Shown here piece after piece: positions 52,577 to 61,353 of a DNA stretch of 64,000 nt. Both the position numbers and the translations under genes were made by a program. Origin of the DNA: Dechloromonas sp. (lineage in GTDB: Bacteria; Pseudomonadota; Gammaproteobacteria; Burkholderiales; Rhodocyclaceae); NCBI GenBank assembly GCA_016790815.1, contig JAEUOG010000013.1, positions 18,155-82,154 of the forward strand. Reading direction: 5' to 3'. How positions within the stretch are numbered: position 1 is the first letter of the stretch; the number at the start of each line of letters is the position of its first letter. The notes beneath the pieces are model-generated. The model did no database searches. It saw only the letters and a program-made list of their open reading frames with translations, and was not told the DNA's origin.

Positions 52577-52604
52577 TCATTTTTGAAAAAACGGTTAACC
52601 GTAG
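52577..52604 (-). repeat. Degenerate dispersed repeat
   Basis: Minus strand CTACGGTTAACCGTTTTTTC then AAAAATGA. It shares only part of the core (GTTAACC for GTCAACC) and is scored low. Confidence 0.35.
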
Positions 52605-52691
52605 TGGAGTAGAACAAGACGTCTTTAATCACTACGGCAAACAGCAAAATACGCTTTTGATTGAAAAAGATGGAGTACTGCCCAATCTCAA

Positions 52692-53489
52692 TCAGCTTTC
52701 TTTCGCACCAATCAACTCGCGATAGGCGTGCCACGTTGCATGCCCTGCGATGGGCGCTGTATATACCAGCGCAAGGAACCCGGTTGCAAAACCGATCCCG
52801 ATCAAGGCAACCAGTAGCGCCGCCCAGATGAACATGGCCATGGGGTTTCTGGCGACAACCGAAAGACTGATCAACATGGCGCTGATCGCATCTTTGCCCT
52901 GGTCAAACATCAATGGCACGGCAACCACGCTGATGGCGAAGATGAAGCTGGCAAACAGAGCGCCCACAGTCAAATAGCTGACCACGAACTTGATATTTTC
53001 GAATGCCAAGAGTTCATTGACGAAATCATTCGCTGTTGGCAGTCCTGTATCGTACAGAACCGCAAAAACCACCATGGAAGCTCGCGCCCAAATCATCGAG
53101 ACCACGCCGACAACCAGCGCGAAAATCGAAAGATTGGCCATATTACCCCGCCAGCAAGTCAAGGTAGGAGGCAAATGCGGCTCTTCGCCGCGCTCCACTT
53201 GGCGTGAAAGCGCATACAGACCGATCGCCAGCAACGGCCCCACCAACATGAAAGCCCCCGCTGCAGTGATCGTCAGCCAATACGCAGCCCCGTAGAAAAA
53301 TGCGATCGTCCAGCCCATCAAGGCGAAAGCGACGCCATAAAACATGCTGGAAAACTGGCACTTCAACAGATCACGCGCCCCTTTCCTGACCCAGGTAAAA
53401 GGCGCCAGCAATCCAACCTTGTTAACAACTGCAAATCGCTGAAGCAACTCCGGCGTGGCTGGGGTCAGGCTATCCAGTTTATCGTTCAT
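52692..53489 (-). CDS. DUF2189 membrane protein
   Basis: 265 residues, six hydrophobic helices. GWTIAFFYGAAYWLTITAAG, VGPLLAIGLYALSRQVERGE and NPMAMFIWAALLVALIGIGF match DUF2189. In other proteobacteria such proteins lie near cytochrome oxidase genes; here no such gene is present. The start at 53489 has a strong GGAGG upstream; a frame extension to 53723 lacks this. Confidence 0.88.
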   Translation of the reverse strand: MNDKLDSLTPATPELLQRFAVVNKVGLLAPFTWVRKGARDLLKCQFSSMFYGVAFALMGWTIAFFYGAAYWLTITAAGAFMLVGPLLAIGLYALSRQVERGEEPHLPPTLTCWRGNMANLSIFALVVGVVSMIWARASMVVFAVLYDTGLPTANDFVNELLAFENIKFVVSYLTVGALFASFIFAISVVAVPLMFDQGKDAISAMLISLSVVARNPMAMFIWAALLVALIGIGFATGFLALVYTAPIAGHATWHAYRELIGAKES

Positions 53490-53583
53490 AAGACCTCCGT
53501 TTTTTCGTGCGGCTGTGATGCAAACATCGAAACTCAAACAGTTTTGGTGAAACCCGATATTGTTGATTTCGACCCGAAATCGT

Positions 53584-54396
53584 CTAAAACGTTGAAGTTG
53601 ATTTTTCCCCGCTCGACAAGACAACAGGGACCGGCTGGCGCTGGCTTGCCAGCATGGTGAGGTGTTGGCGAAACAAGGTTTTGAGGGTGGCAACGGAGTG
53701 ATTGCCGGGAGCGGAGAAGACACTCGACGCTGGAAGGGCTGTTGCCAACAGGGGAGGACCGGCTCGCGTCACAATGTCGTTTTCACCGTAGGCCAGCCAG
53801 ATTGGCACTTGGGAATTGAAATCCTGCTGACTGATCCAGCTCCAGATCATCCGCTGCCAGTCTTTTGGATCGCTGTGATTGGGCACCCACTCAGTAATTC
53901 CCCCTGCCTGCTGAATTTCACTGTGGATACCGGGCCATCCCAAGAAAGGACTGGTCAGTAGAACGCCGTCGATGTCCTCCGGATGGCTACGCAAATAGAT
54001 CAGCGAACCCAAACCTCCCATCGAAAATCCTGCCAGCCATATTTGCTCGTAACCTTGGCGACGCGCGGGCTCGATCACATCCTCCTTCAAGCGCTGAACA
54101 AAGGTTTCCGCCCGGTAGTAGCCAAAATGTGCATTTGGCGCAATGACGTCAAATGGCAGCCCGAGATCGCGTATTTCATCGACGACGCCTTCCTTGGCGA
54201 ATATGGCGTGGTCAGCACCGAGTCCGCGTATCAGGACCAGCAAATTAGGCTGCCTTTGAACTTCATCGCGCGGGTAGCTCAGTGACTGCATTGGTGCATA
54301 GCCCGTTGAGGCACAACCCGACAAAAGCAGCGAGGCAAGCAGCAGCGTCAAGATTGCACGCAAAACGCTAAATTCATACGAATCCGAATTTTTCAC
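53584..54396 (-). CDS. Lipoprotein alpha/beta hydrolase
   Basis: 270 residues. GTG start at 54396, chosen because GGAGGG stands upstream and the resulting N-terminus is a lipoprotein signal ending LLASLLLSGCAST. The core has the nucleophile elbow GFSMGG, the aspartate in YGENDIVT and the final histidine in PGNHSVATL. An esterase or lipase-like enzyme of the envelope with unknown substrate. The operator-like 13-mer at 54465 is about 70 bases upstream of the start. Confidence 0.87.
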   Translation of the reverse strand: MKNSDSYEFSVLRAILTLLLASLLLSGCASTGYAPMQSLSYPRDEVQRQPNLLVLIRGLGADHAIFAKEGVVDEIRDLGLPFDVIAPNAHFGYYRAETFVQRLKEDVIEPARRQGYEQIWLAGFSMGGLGSLIYLRSHPEDIDGVLLTSPFLGWPGIHSEIQQAGGITEWVPNHSDPKDWQRMIWSWISQQDFNSQVPIWLAYGENDIVTRAGPPLLATALPASSVFSAPGNHSVATLKTLFRQHLTMLASQRQPVPVVLSSGEKSTSTF

Positions 54397-54737
54397 GGCA
54401 GCCCCTCCAATTTGTGTTTCTACGTATGACGCCTCGTTTTGGCGAGCCCAAACGAACTTACTTTTTGTCCTAGACAATTACAGAGACAAACTCAAAACAC
54501 AAGAAGTTCCAATAGAAACCAAAGTTCACTTATCGCGCGGGCAAGCGTGTGGCGCATGTCTGGCCCCCTTGGTCAGCGGAGTGCCAGAATGCGGAAATAT
54601 TGTCCAGCACGCGAATGGCCATCAGGCATCACGCCACGCAAGCTGCATTGGAGCACCCCATCGTTGCCAAGGGCACAGTCATCGACGCAAGCAGGCTGCT
54701 GGGCGAGCCAAAGATGCGACCGGGGCCAATCGAATGG
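54397..54737. other. Gene-poor gap holding the hydrolase promoter
   Basis: The right half (about 54540-54737) shows several open stretches on both strands that look partly protein-like (for example IRHHATQAALEHPIVAKGTV) but have no start, no ribosome site and no family I know. It may be a decayed gene. The left half is AT-rich and carries the operator. Confidence 0.35.
54465..54477. promoter_or_regulatory. Operator-like 13-mer TTGTCCTAGACAA, copy B
   Basis: Identical to copies A and C, flanked by the same AT-rich context (ACTTTT before, TTA after). It stands upstream of the lipoprotein hydrolase on the minus strand. Confidence 0.72.
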
Positions 54738-55280
54738 TCATTGCCCCTCAGAACGTTGATGATTGACCCATATCAGCCTATCGGTGGCAAAGCCGAACTC
54801 TCTGGCCTGGCTGACCAGCTTCGCACGAATGTCGGCGGACAGCGACTTTTCGCGGGCGAGAATCCACAAATATTCGCGATCCGGCCCGGCGACGAGCGAC
54901 CAACGATAGTTCTGATCCAGCGCTATCACATGATAGCCACCATAAAATGGGCCAAAGAACGATACCTTGAGAGAACCAGTTCCAATGTCACCGCTGAAAA
55001 GGGCGCGGCCGATAGCCTCCTTCCATGCCTGCCGTTGCGTGTCGTAACCCCGATTGATGACCTTAACGCTTCCGTCATCCTGCAGCAGGTAGGTGGCATT
55101 GACGTCGCTCATGCCGCGCTCGAACGAATGATCAAGCCGGGCGATTTCATACCATTGTCCGAGATAGCGATTGATGTCGAACGAGGTAACCGGGCGCAGA
55201 CCCTCGGGCGGAACAGTCGAACAAGCACCCAGTGTCAGTGAGAAAACCAGGGCGAGGATGGCAGCGTGAATGGAGGGCAT
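54738..55280 (-). CDS. blc: Bacterial lipocalin (Blc), lipoprotein
   Basis: 180 residues: lipoprotein signal with lipobox LGAC (MPSIHAAILALVFSLTLGAC), the GQWYEIARLDHSFERG lipocalin signature (G-x-W) and FFGPFYGGYHVIALD, GPDREYLWILAREKSLS and WVNHQRSEGQ. Binds lysophospholipids or fatty acids at the outer membrane. Divergent from the SDR gene with the operator-like 13-mer between; TAATAC at 55321-55326 (minus) could be its -10 box. Confidence 0.95.
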   Translation of the reverse strand: MPSIHAAILALVFSLTLGACSTVPPEGLRPVTSFDINRYLGQWYEIARLDHSFERGMSDVNATYLLQDDGSVKVINRGYDTQRQAWKEAIGRALFSGDIGTGSLKVSFFGPFYGGYHVIALDQNYRWSLVAGPDREYLWILAREKSLSADIRAKLVSQAREFGFATDRLIWVNHQRSEGQ

Positions 55281-55334
55281 GTAGGGACTTTCGGAAAAAA
55301 ACTGAAATTGTCATTGAACGGTATTATCTCTATT

Positions 55335-55347
55335 TTGTCCTAGACAA
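55335..55347. promoter_or_regulatory. Operator-like 13-mer TTGTCCTAGACAA, copy C
   Basis: Between the divergent lipocalin and SDR genes. Candidate -10 boxes are TACAAT (55356-55361, plus strand) and TAATAC (55321-55326, minus strand), each 15 bases from the dyad edge hexamer TTGTCC/TTGTCT, so one bound protein could control both directions. Confidence 0.75.
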
Positions 55348-55444
55348 AACTGCAATACAATCACTTCAGCAATCAGAGCAGCAAATATGTCTTTTATTAA
55401 TCGTTGCAGAGCTGGACGAAACACAAACCCGCAAAGGAGCCTAA

Positions 55445-56185
55445 ATGAGCAAAATCGCACTGGTCACAGGCGCCGCCGGCGGTGTCGGGCGTGCCGTGGT
55501 GGCGCGACTCGCCACTCAGGGCTGGCAACTGATTGTCGCTAGCCGCCACGCAGAGCACTTGGCGGAAGCTTTCGGCGACCAGCACCTGCAAGTGGCCGCC
55601 GATTGCTCGACTGTGGCAGGTGCCAGGCAGATTCTGCAAGTAGCCAAAGACCACCAGATGCTGCCCACCGCACTGGCCCATTGCGTCGGCAATATTCGCC
55701 TTGGCGCCATGCATCGGATGAGTGAGGCGGATTTCAACGATTGTCTGAGCGCCAATCTGATCAGTGCCTTCCACACCCTGTCAGCATTCGTCGGCGCCTT
55801 GCGCGAGGCCCGCAGCCCTGGTGCAGCCATATTGGTTTCATCGGCCGCAGCGCGCATCGGCACGCCCAACCACGAAGCAGTCGCCGCCGCCAAGGCAGGG
55901 CTGGAGGGTTTGGTTCGGGGAGCCGCAGCCAGCTACGCCGCCAACGCCATCCGTATCAACGCTGTGGCACCCGGCATTATGGAAACGCCGGCTTCGGCGA
56001 GCGTGATCGCCAACCCGGCCGCCCGCGAAGGTGCCGCCCGGCAGTATCCGCTTCCCGGCATCGGCTCGCCGGATGAACTGGCCGAACTGATGGTTTGGCT
56101 ACTTTCCGATTCGGCCGCCCGCATCACCGGGCAGGTCTGGTCGCTCGACGGCGGATTTTCCAGCATCCGCCCCTTGGTCAAGTGA
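55445..56185 (+). CDS. SDR-family protein without the catalytic tyrosine
   Basis: 246 residues with the Rossmann motif VTGAAGGVGRAVV, the NxxG-like CVGNIR region, VSSAAARIGTPNHEAVAAAK and APGIMETP. The expected YxxxK active site reads VAAAK, so the tyrosine is valine while the lysine and upstream serine stay. This HEAVAAAK form recurs in a subgroup of SDRs and may do different chemistry or bind ligand only. It starts an operon with DUF3429, a membrane protein, an ABC1 kinase and MipA. Confidence 0.9.
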   Translation: MSKIALVTGAAGGVGRAVVARLATQGWQLIVASRHAEHLAEAFGDQHLQVAADCSTVAGARQILQVAKDHQMLPTALAHCVGNIRLGAMHRMSEADFNDCLSANLISAFHTLSAFVGALREARSPGAAILVSSAAARIGTPNHEAVAAAKAGLEGLVRGAAASYAANAIRINAVAPGIMETPASASVIANPAAREGAARQYPLPGIGSPDELAELMVWLLSDSAARITGQVWSLDGGFSSIRPLVK

Positions 56186-56190
56186 GGTCA

Positions 56191-56649
56191 ATGATGAATG
56201 ACGCAAAATCCTCCACCCTGCCGACTAGCGTGGCCTGGCTTGGCTACGGCGGCCTTCTCCCTTTTCTGGTTCTGATGCCGGCCAGCCTTATTGATCATCA
56301 CGGCGCAGTCTGGAGCGATGCTCTCTACGCCTACGGGGCCATCATCCTGAGTTTTATCGGCGCGCTGCATTGGGGCATGGCGATGATCCTGCCTGATCTT
56401 TCAGAACGTCAGCGCTCGGCTTGGTTTGTTTGGAGCGTGGTGCCAGCGCTTATTGCCTGGCCGGCTCTTCTGTTCTCGCCGCTCCTTGCTGCGCCGCTGC
56501 TGGTGTTCGGCTTTGTTGCCCATTACCTGCAGGACCGCCGGCTGGCCGACCAGGTGACACTACCGGGCTGGTATCTGCCGCTTCGCTTGCGCCTGAGTAT
56601 CGTCGCTATTGTGTGTCTGGTTGGTGGCGCTTTCTCAAGTCATTTTTAA
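56191..56649 (+). CDS. DUF3429 membrane protein
   Basis: 152 residues, four or five hydrophobic helices: VAWLGYGGLLPFLVLMPASL, AYGAIILSFIGALHWGMAM and SVVPALIAWPALLF. DUF3429 proteins are commonly found near SDR, lipocalin and photolyase genes in light- or stress-related clusters, as here. Tandem ATGs at 56191 and 56194; five bases after the SDR stop. Confidence 0.9.
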   Translation: MMNDAKSSTLPTSVAWLGYGGLLPFLVLMPASLIDHHGAVWSDALYAYGAIILSFIGALHWGMAMILPDLSERQRSAWFVWSVVPALIAWPALLFSPLLAAPLLVFGFVAHYLQDRRLADQVTLPGWYLPLRLRLSIVAIVCLVGGAFSSHF

Positions 56650-56676
56650 CTTGGCAACAAATTTGAAGGACTTATC

Positions 56677-57036
56677 ATGAACTTGTTCAATCGTTTGCCC
56701 GGTTTCTCCCGCGCACCGGCCGGCAAGGAACGCGTCGTTATCCGTCTGCTCCCCAAGGCATTTTTTCTGGGCACGTTGTCGCTTGCGATCCCCTCACTGA
56801 TGGCGCGCCTCATCGACAGTCCTGAGAATTCACTCACCGTCATGACTACCGACATTTACGTCATCAGCCTGATCATCCTGCACTGGACGGTGGTGTTCAC
56901 CGTCGGCATTGCCGCCTTCATCGTTATGATGATGAAAGGCCCAGCCTATGTCGCCGACGCCTATCCGCTCAACGAAGCTGAGTCGCTGGATGCGCCACCG
57001 AAATGGAAGCCACACGGGAAGCCGCATGGTCGATGA
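56677..57036 (+). CDS. Small membrane protein, unknown function
   Basis: 119 residues with two hydrophobic segments (about 27-45 and 60-86, IYVISLIILHWTVVFTVGIA) and a basic tail ending WKPHGKPHGR. Unknown family. Its 3' end overlaps the kinase start by 11 bases, so it is translated with it. Confidence 0.75.
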   Translation: MNLFNRLPGFSRAPAGKERVVIRLLPKAFFLGTLSLAIPSLMARLIDSPENSLTVMTTDIYVISLIILHWTVVFTVGIAAFIVMMMKGPAYVADAYPLNEAESLDAPPKWKPHGKPHGR

Positions 57037-58411
57037 GCCGGTAAGGAAGTCATCTTCCGTTCCCCATGGCCGCTGGTCGCGCCTGGCCCGGCTCGGTTCA
57101 CTGGTTGGTGGCGTGGCCGGCAACATGCTGGCTGAGGGCGCCCGCCAATTTGCCCAGGGCAAGCGGCCGCAAATGCATCAACTGCTGCTGACGCCGGCCA
57201 ACGCCCGCCGGGTGGCGGATCAACTTGCGCAACTGCGCGGCGCGGCGATGAAAGTTGGGCAACTGCTGTCGATGGATGCCGGCGAACTGTTGCCGCCGGA
57301 ACTGGCCGAGATCCTCTCCCGGTTGCGCGCCGATGCCATCCCGATGCCGATGAGCCAGGTCGTCAGCGCCCTCAATGCCAACTGGGGTGAGGGCTGGGAT
57401 CGCCATTTCGAGCGTTTCTCCTTCACGCCGATGGCCGCGGCCTCGATTGGCCAGGTGCATTTCGGGCAACGCAAGGATGGCAGAAGTATCGCGGTCAAGA
57501 TCCAGTACCCCGGCATCCGCCGCAGCATTGACAGCGATGTCGACAACGTCGCCACCCTGCTCCGGGTTTCTGGCCTGCTGCCGAAGTCGCTGGACATCAA
57601 GCCGCTGCTTGACGAGGCGAAAAAGCAATTGCACGACGAGGCCGACTACCGCCGCGAAGGCGCCTGCATGATGCAGTTTTCCAGCCTGCTCGCTGATGCC
57701 GACGAGTTCATGGTGCCGGAAATGCACGACGACCTGACGACAGAAAACATCCTGGCCATGACGCGCCTCGATGGCGATGCGGTGGAAACCTTGATCCACC
57801 TGCCCCAGGCCGAACGCGACCGTATCGTGAGCCAGCTATTCCGCCTGCTGTTTCGCGAAATCTTCGAATTCCGGCTGATCCAGACCGACCCGAACTTTGC
57901 CAACTATCGTTACGCCGCAGCATCGCAGCAGCTCATCCTGCTCGACTTCGGCGCCACCCGCGCTTATCCGGCGACGATGGTCGACAGCTATCGGCGTCTG
58001 ATGACCAGCGCCCTGCGCAACGACCGCCAGGGCATGAACGCGGCCGCCGTCGCCATCGGTTACTTCCAGCAGGACATCAAGGAAGGCCAGCGCCAGGCCG
58101 TGCTCGACATTTTTGCGCTGGCTTGCGAACCACTCGGCCACATCGGCGAATACGATTTCGGCACATCCGACCTCGGCGTGCGCATCCGCGACGCCGGCAT
58201 GGTGCTCGGCATGGATCGCGATTTCTGGCACACCCCGCCAGCCGACGCGCTCTTTTTACACCGCAAGCTGGGCGGGCTTTATTTGCTGGCAGCTCGATTG
58301 AAAGCCCGCGTCAATATGCACGAAGTGGCCGGGGCGAGTGGTTTGAGCCCGGACGCAATCCAGCCTCAATCCAATTTAACAATCAGTCTTTTCCCAACGG
58401 AGTCCCCATGA
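57026..58411 (+). CDS. ABC1/UbiB-family atypical kinase
   Basis: 461 residues. ABC1 family motifs: KVGQ-type extension MKVGQLLSMDAGELLPPELA, A-rich loop AAASIGQVH, the lysine in VAVKIQYPG, catalytic QTDPNFANY and LDFGATR. Members support quinone or isoprenoid lipid metabolism in the membrane. The set here is shorter than UbiB (about 540) and lacks its C-terminal membrane helices, so it is the cytosolic ABC1 type. The start at 57026 removes 26 upstream residues of no similarity. Confidence 0.92.
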   Translation: MVDEPVRKSSSVPHGRWSRLARLGSLVGGVAGNMLAEGARQFAQGKRPQMHQLLLTPANARRVADQLAQLRGAAMKVGQLLSMDAGELLPPELAEILSRLRADAIPMPMSQVVSALNANWGEGWDRHFERFSFTPMAAASIGQVHFGQRKDGRSIAVKIQYPGIRRSIDSDVDNVATLLRVSGLLPKSLDIKPLLDEAKKQLHDEADYRREGACMMQFSSLLADADEFMVPEMHDDLTTENILAMTRLDGDAVETLIHLPQAERDRIVSQLFRLLFREIFEFRLIQTDPNFANYRYAAASQQLILLDFGATRAYPATMVDSYRRLMTSALRNDRQGMNAAAVAIGYFQQDIKEGQRQAVLDIFALACEPLGHIGEYDFGTSDLGVRIRDAGMVLGMDRDFWHTPPADALFLHRKLGGLYLLAARLKARVNMHEVAGASGLSPDAIQPQSNLTISLFPTESP

Positions 58412-59205
58412 AAAATTCACTAAAAGGCCTCGCCGTGATCGGGCTTCTTTCGCTCGCGGCACCCAATGCATTTGCCCAGGCCTTTGATGCCGTTCGCCTG
58501 GCTGGCGGCGCAGCTGAAAAGGATCGTGGCTCCGTCGGGCTGGCCGTCATTGCCGGTATGGCCTACCAGGGCGCCGACGAACGGCGAACGCTGGTTCTGC
58601 CGGGGCTCGACTACCAGTGGCGAAATGGCTGGTTTGCCGGCACCCGAAATGGCATCGGCTACAATTTTGGTCAGACTCGGGAATTGCAGTATGGCCTGCG
58701 CATCACCGCTGATTTAGGGCGCGACGAGAGCCGTTCGAACGCGCTGCGCGGCATGGGTGATATCGATCCACGCCCGGAGTTCGGCGCCTTCCTTAACTAC
58801 GCGGTCAACAAGGAAGTCACCCTGACCTCGTCGTTGCGTTACGGCTCGGGCAATGACAGCGCGGGGATGCTCATCGATCTCGGTGCCGGCTATTCGACGA
58901 AGTTGTCCGCGCTGTGGCGCCTCGGTTTCGGCGCCAGCATGACGCTGGCCAACGAGGACTACATGCAGTCCTATTTTGGCGTTACCGCAGCCCAGTCGGC
59001 GTCGAGTGGTTACGCGGCTTACCGCCCGGGATTCGGCCTGCGTGACGTTCGCGCCAACGCATCGCTGAGCTATCAAATCACGCCAAGCGTAGCGATCCTG
59101 ACCACCGTTTCGGTCAGCAGCCTGCAAGGCGATGCGAAGGACAGTCCGCTGACGCGCCAGGCGACGTCGGTCACCGGTGTCGCCGCACTATCGTATGAAT
59201 TCTAA
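58408..59205 (+). CDS. MipA/OmpV-family outer membrane protein
   Basis: 265 residues with a signal peptide (MKNSLKGLAVIGLLSLAAPN ending AFAQ). Beta-barrel pattern of the MipA/OmpV family: VIAGMAYQGADERRTLVLPG, NFGQTRELQYGLRI and SYFGVTAAQSASSGYAAYRP, ending in aromatic F (ALSYEF). A scaffold or porin-like protein of the outer membrane. Overlaps the kinase stop by four bases. Confidence 0.9.
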   Translation: MKNSLKGLAVIGLLSLAAPNAFAQAFDAVRLAGGAAEKDRGSVGLAVIAGMAYQGADERRTLVLPGLDYQWRNGWFAGTRNGIGYNFGQTRELQYGLRITADLGRDESRSNALRGMGDIDPRPEFGAFLNYAVNKEVTLTSSLRYGSGNDSAGMLIDLGAGYSTKLSALWRLGFGASMTLANEDYMQSYFGVTAAQSASSGYAAYRPGFGLRDVRANASLSYQITPSVAILTTVSVSSLQGDAKDSPLTRQATSVTGVAALSYEF

Positions 59206-59238
59206 GTAGGAAGCCTGCGGGGAACGACGCCAAGCGAC

Positions 59239-59276
59239 TTCCACGGTCAACCGGAAAAAACGGCCAAAATTGAAAT
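59239..59276 (+). repeat. Dispersed repeat copy 8
   Basis: TTCCACGGTCAACCGGAAAA then AACGGCCAAAATTGAAAT, one of the best copies, 33 bases after the MipA stop. It runs straight into a hairpin. Confidence 0.9.
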
Positions 59277-59301
59277 CACGCCAAAGTCTGGCGTGATTTC
59301 A
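59271..59301. terminator. Convergent hairpin between mipA and dbpA
   Basis: TGAAATCACGCCA and TGGCGTGATTTCA pair perfectly (13 bp) around a 5-base loop. T/A runs at the ends are short, so termination strength is moderate. The left arm overlaps the last bases of repeat copy 8. Confidence 0.65.
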
Positions 59302-59308
59302 AAAGCGA

Positions 59309-60709
59309 TCAGTTGGTCAGAATCCGCACCTTGACGGTCTTGCCCTTGACCTTGCCGGCTGACAGCTTGCGCACCGTTTCCTTGGCGACCGCGCGCGCCA
59401 CGGCCACGTAGGTGCTCTGATCGGTCACCGTGATCTTGCCGACCTGTTCGCGGGTCAGGCCAGCCTCGCCGGCCAGCGCGCCCATGACGTCACCGGGACG
59501 GATCTTGTCCTTGCGCCCGCCGAGCATGAGCAGCGTCGACATCGGCGGCACGAGCGGTGAATCATCGGTGACTTCCACCGTCTTCAAGTCGAGCACGTCG
59601 AGTTTGCATTTCATCATCTCGGCGATGGTCGCCACCCGGCGGCGGTCGCCGGAACTGCACAAACTCAGCGCCCAGCCCTCCTCATCACCACGACCGGTAC
59701 GTCCGATGCGGTGGATGTGAATCTCCGGATCAGGCGTCACATCGACGTTGATCACCGCTTCGAGCTGGTCAATATCGAGTCCGCGCGCCGCAACGTCCGT
59801 CGCCACAAGCACCGAGCAACTGCGGTTGGCGAACTGGATCAGCACCTGATCGCGCTCACGCTGCTCCAGATCGCCATTCAGCGTCAACGCATGAATGCCG
59901 GCATGGCGCAGCACATTTACCAGATCGCGGCACTGCTGCTTGGTGTTGCAGAAGGCCAGCGTGCTGACCGGGCGGTAATGTTTTAGCAGGCGCACGACGG
60001 CGTCGAGGCGCTCGTCGTCCCTGACTTCGTAGAAGCGCTGGCGAATCTTGGTTTCTTCGTGCTGCTCAAGGAGTTTTACCTCCTTCGGCTGACGCAAAAA
60101 CTGCTTGGCCAGCTGGGCAATGCCTTCGGGATAGGTCGCCGAAAACAGCAAGGTCTGGCGCTGCGCAGGGCAACGCTTGGCGACGTAGGCGATGTCGTCA
60201 TGGAAGCCCATGTCGAGCATGCGGTCGGCTTCGTCAAGAACCAGCGTGTTCAATTCGTTGAGCTTGAGATAGCCGCGCTCCATGTGGTCCATGATGCGAC
60301 CGGGCGTGCCGACGACAATATGCACGCCGTTTTCCAGACTTTTCGCCTGGTTGCGCAGCGTCGAGCCGCCGACCAGCGACAGCACCTTGATGTTCTCTTC
60401 GAAACGGGCCAGCCGACGGATTTCCTGCGTCACCTGATCTGCCAGTTCGCGCGTCGGGCAAAGTACCATGGCCTGCACGGCGAAACGGCTGGTGTTCAGA
60501 CGATTGAGCAGCGCCAGACCGAAAGCGGCCGTCTTGCCGCTGCCGGTCTTGGCCTGGGCGATCAGGTCGTTGCCGGCCAGCGCCAGCGGCAGGCTGGCGG
60601 CCTGGATCGGCGTCATGTTCAGGTATTCCAGCTGCGCCAGATTGGCCAGCATGGCCGGCGACAGGGGCAGCGTGTCGAAAGCCTGGCTGGTGGCGGCAGT
60701 CTCGCTCAT
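59309..60709 (-). CDS. dbpA: ATP-dependent RNA helicase DbpA
   Basis: DEAD-box helicase that helps 50S ribosome assembly by acting at helix 92 of 23S rRNA. 466 residues: Q motif MTPIQAASLP, Walker A AQAKTGSGKT, Ia PTRELADQV, DEAD as VLDEADRML, SAT, then VLVATDVAARGLD and HRIGRTGRGDEEG. The C-terminal RNA-binding domain (about 385-466) has GGRKDKIRPGDVMGALAGE, specific to DbpA. It is preceded by an unknown gene seven bases upstream. Confidence 0.95.
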   Translation of the reverse strand: MSETAATSQAFDTLPLSPAMLANLAQLEYLNMTPIQAASLPLALAGNDLIAQAKTGSGKTAAFGLALLNRLNTSRFAVQAMVLCPTRELADQVTQEIRRLARFEENIKVLSLVGGSTLRNQAKSLENGVHIVVGTPGRIMDHMERGYLKLNELNTLVLDEADRMLDMGFHDDIAYVAKRCPAQRQTLLFSATYPEGIAQLAKQFLRQPKEVKLLEQHEETKIRQRFYEVRDDERLDAVVRLLKHYRPVSTLAFCNTKQQCRDLVNVLRHAGIHALTLNGDLEQRERDQVLIQFANRSCSVLVATDVAARGLDIDQLEAVINVDVTPDPEIHIHRIGRTGRGDEEGWALSLCSSGDRRRVATIAEMMKCKLDVLDLKTVEVTDDSPLVPPMSTLLMLGGRKDKIRPGDVMGALAGEAGLTREQVGKITVTDQSTYVAVARAVAKETVRKLSAGKVKGKTVKVRILTN

Positions 60710-60716
60710 GCGCCGC

Positions 60717-61205
60717 TCAAACCCGACGCTTGCGCGCCGGCATCGGCTTGCGCTGGCGCTGGCCCGGCTTATGAACTTCGGCTTCCGGCTTCGGCTTGGG
60801 CACCAGCAGGTTCTTGGCTGTCGTCTTCTCCGCGGCGCGATGGGCCAGAATGGCCTTGGTCACATCGGCAGGATCAACGGTAACGCCGGCGTGCTCGCCC
60901 TTGATGTTGTATTCCGAGAGGCGGTCCTTGATGGCGAACAATCGCTCCGGGTTTTCCGCCTTGCGCGGCAGGCCGGTCACGATCTCCTGCGCCACAGCGG
61001 TCAGCACGAAACCATCGCCCTCCGCCTTGATCAGGCCACTCTTGGCCAGCCGGTCGAAAGCCTCGACCAGCTTGGCCTCGTTGGGAATATTGTTCTGCAG
61101 CAGATCGGCCGCCGCGACGATCTCGACCAGCTCGGCCGGCCGCCGCTTGGAAGAAAGCGCCGTGGCGAGAATGAGAAGGGAGTCAACGTCGTGGACTGGA
61201 TGCAT
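60717..61205 (-). CDS. Winged-helix-like protein of unknown function
   Basis: 162 residues. The first 90 are helical and could form a winged-helix fold (LLILATALSSKRRPAELVEI, VEAFDRLAKSGLIKAEGDGF). The tail is lysine/proline rich and basic (KPKPEAEVHKPGQRQRKPMP), suggesting RNA binding. It shares an operon with dbpA. I know no named family. Confidence 0.65.
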   Translation of the reverse strand: MHPVHDVDSLLILATALSSKRRPAELVEIVAAADLLQNNIPNEAKLVEAFDRLAKSGLIKAEGDGFVLTAVAQEIVTGLPRKAENPERLFAIKDRLSEYNIKGEHAGVTVDPADVTKAILAHRAAEKTTAKNLLVPKPKPEAEVHKPGQRQRKPMPARKRRV

Positions 61206-61254
61206 CGGAGTACCTATGAATATCGGGAAAATGAGAAACGGCGGGGAGTCAGCG

Positions 61255-61288
61255 GGTCAAGGGCCGGAAAAAATCGGCCTGAAATCAG
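61255..61288 (+). repeat. Diverged dispersed repeat copy
   Basis: GGTCAAGGGCCGGAAAAAAT then CGGCCTGAAATCAG, upstream of the winged-helix-like gene. It has an insertion after GGTCAA. Confidence 0.5.
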
Positions 61289-61353
61289 TTTCTCGAAAGG
61301 ACGACAGTGTACCCGGTTTGCCGGCCGAGGCGGCGCGAAACCTGACATCCAAT

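Noticed and set aside
54262-54310. tRNA-like string GCGGGTAGCTCAGTGACTGC
   Set aside because: Resembles a tRNA D-arm start, but it lies inside the lipoprotein hydrolase coding region and no anticodon or T-arm with matching acceptor stem follows.
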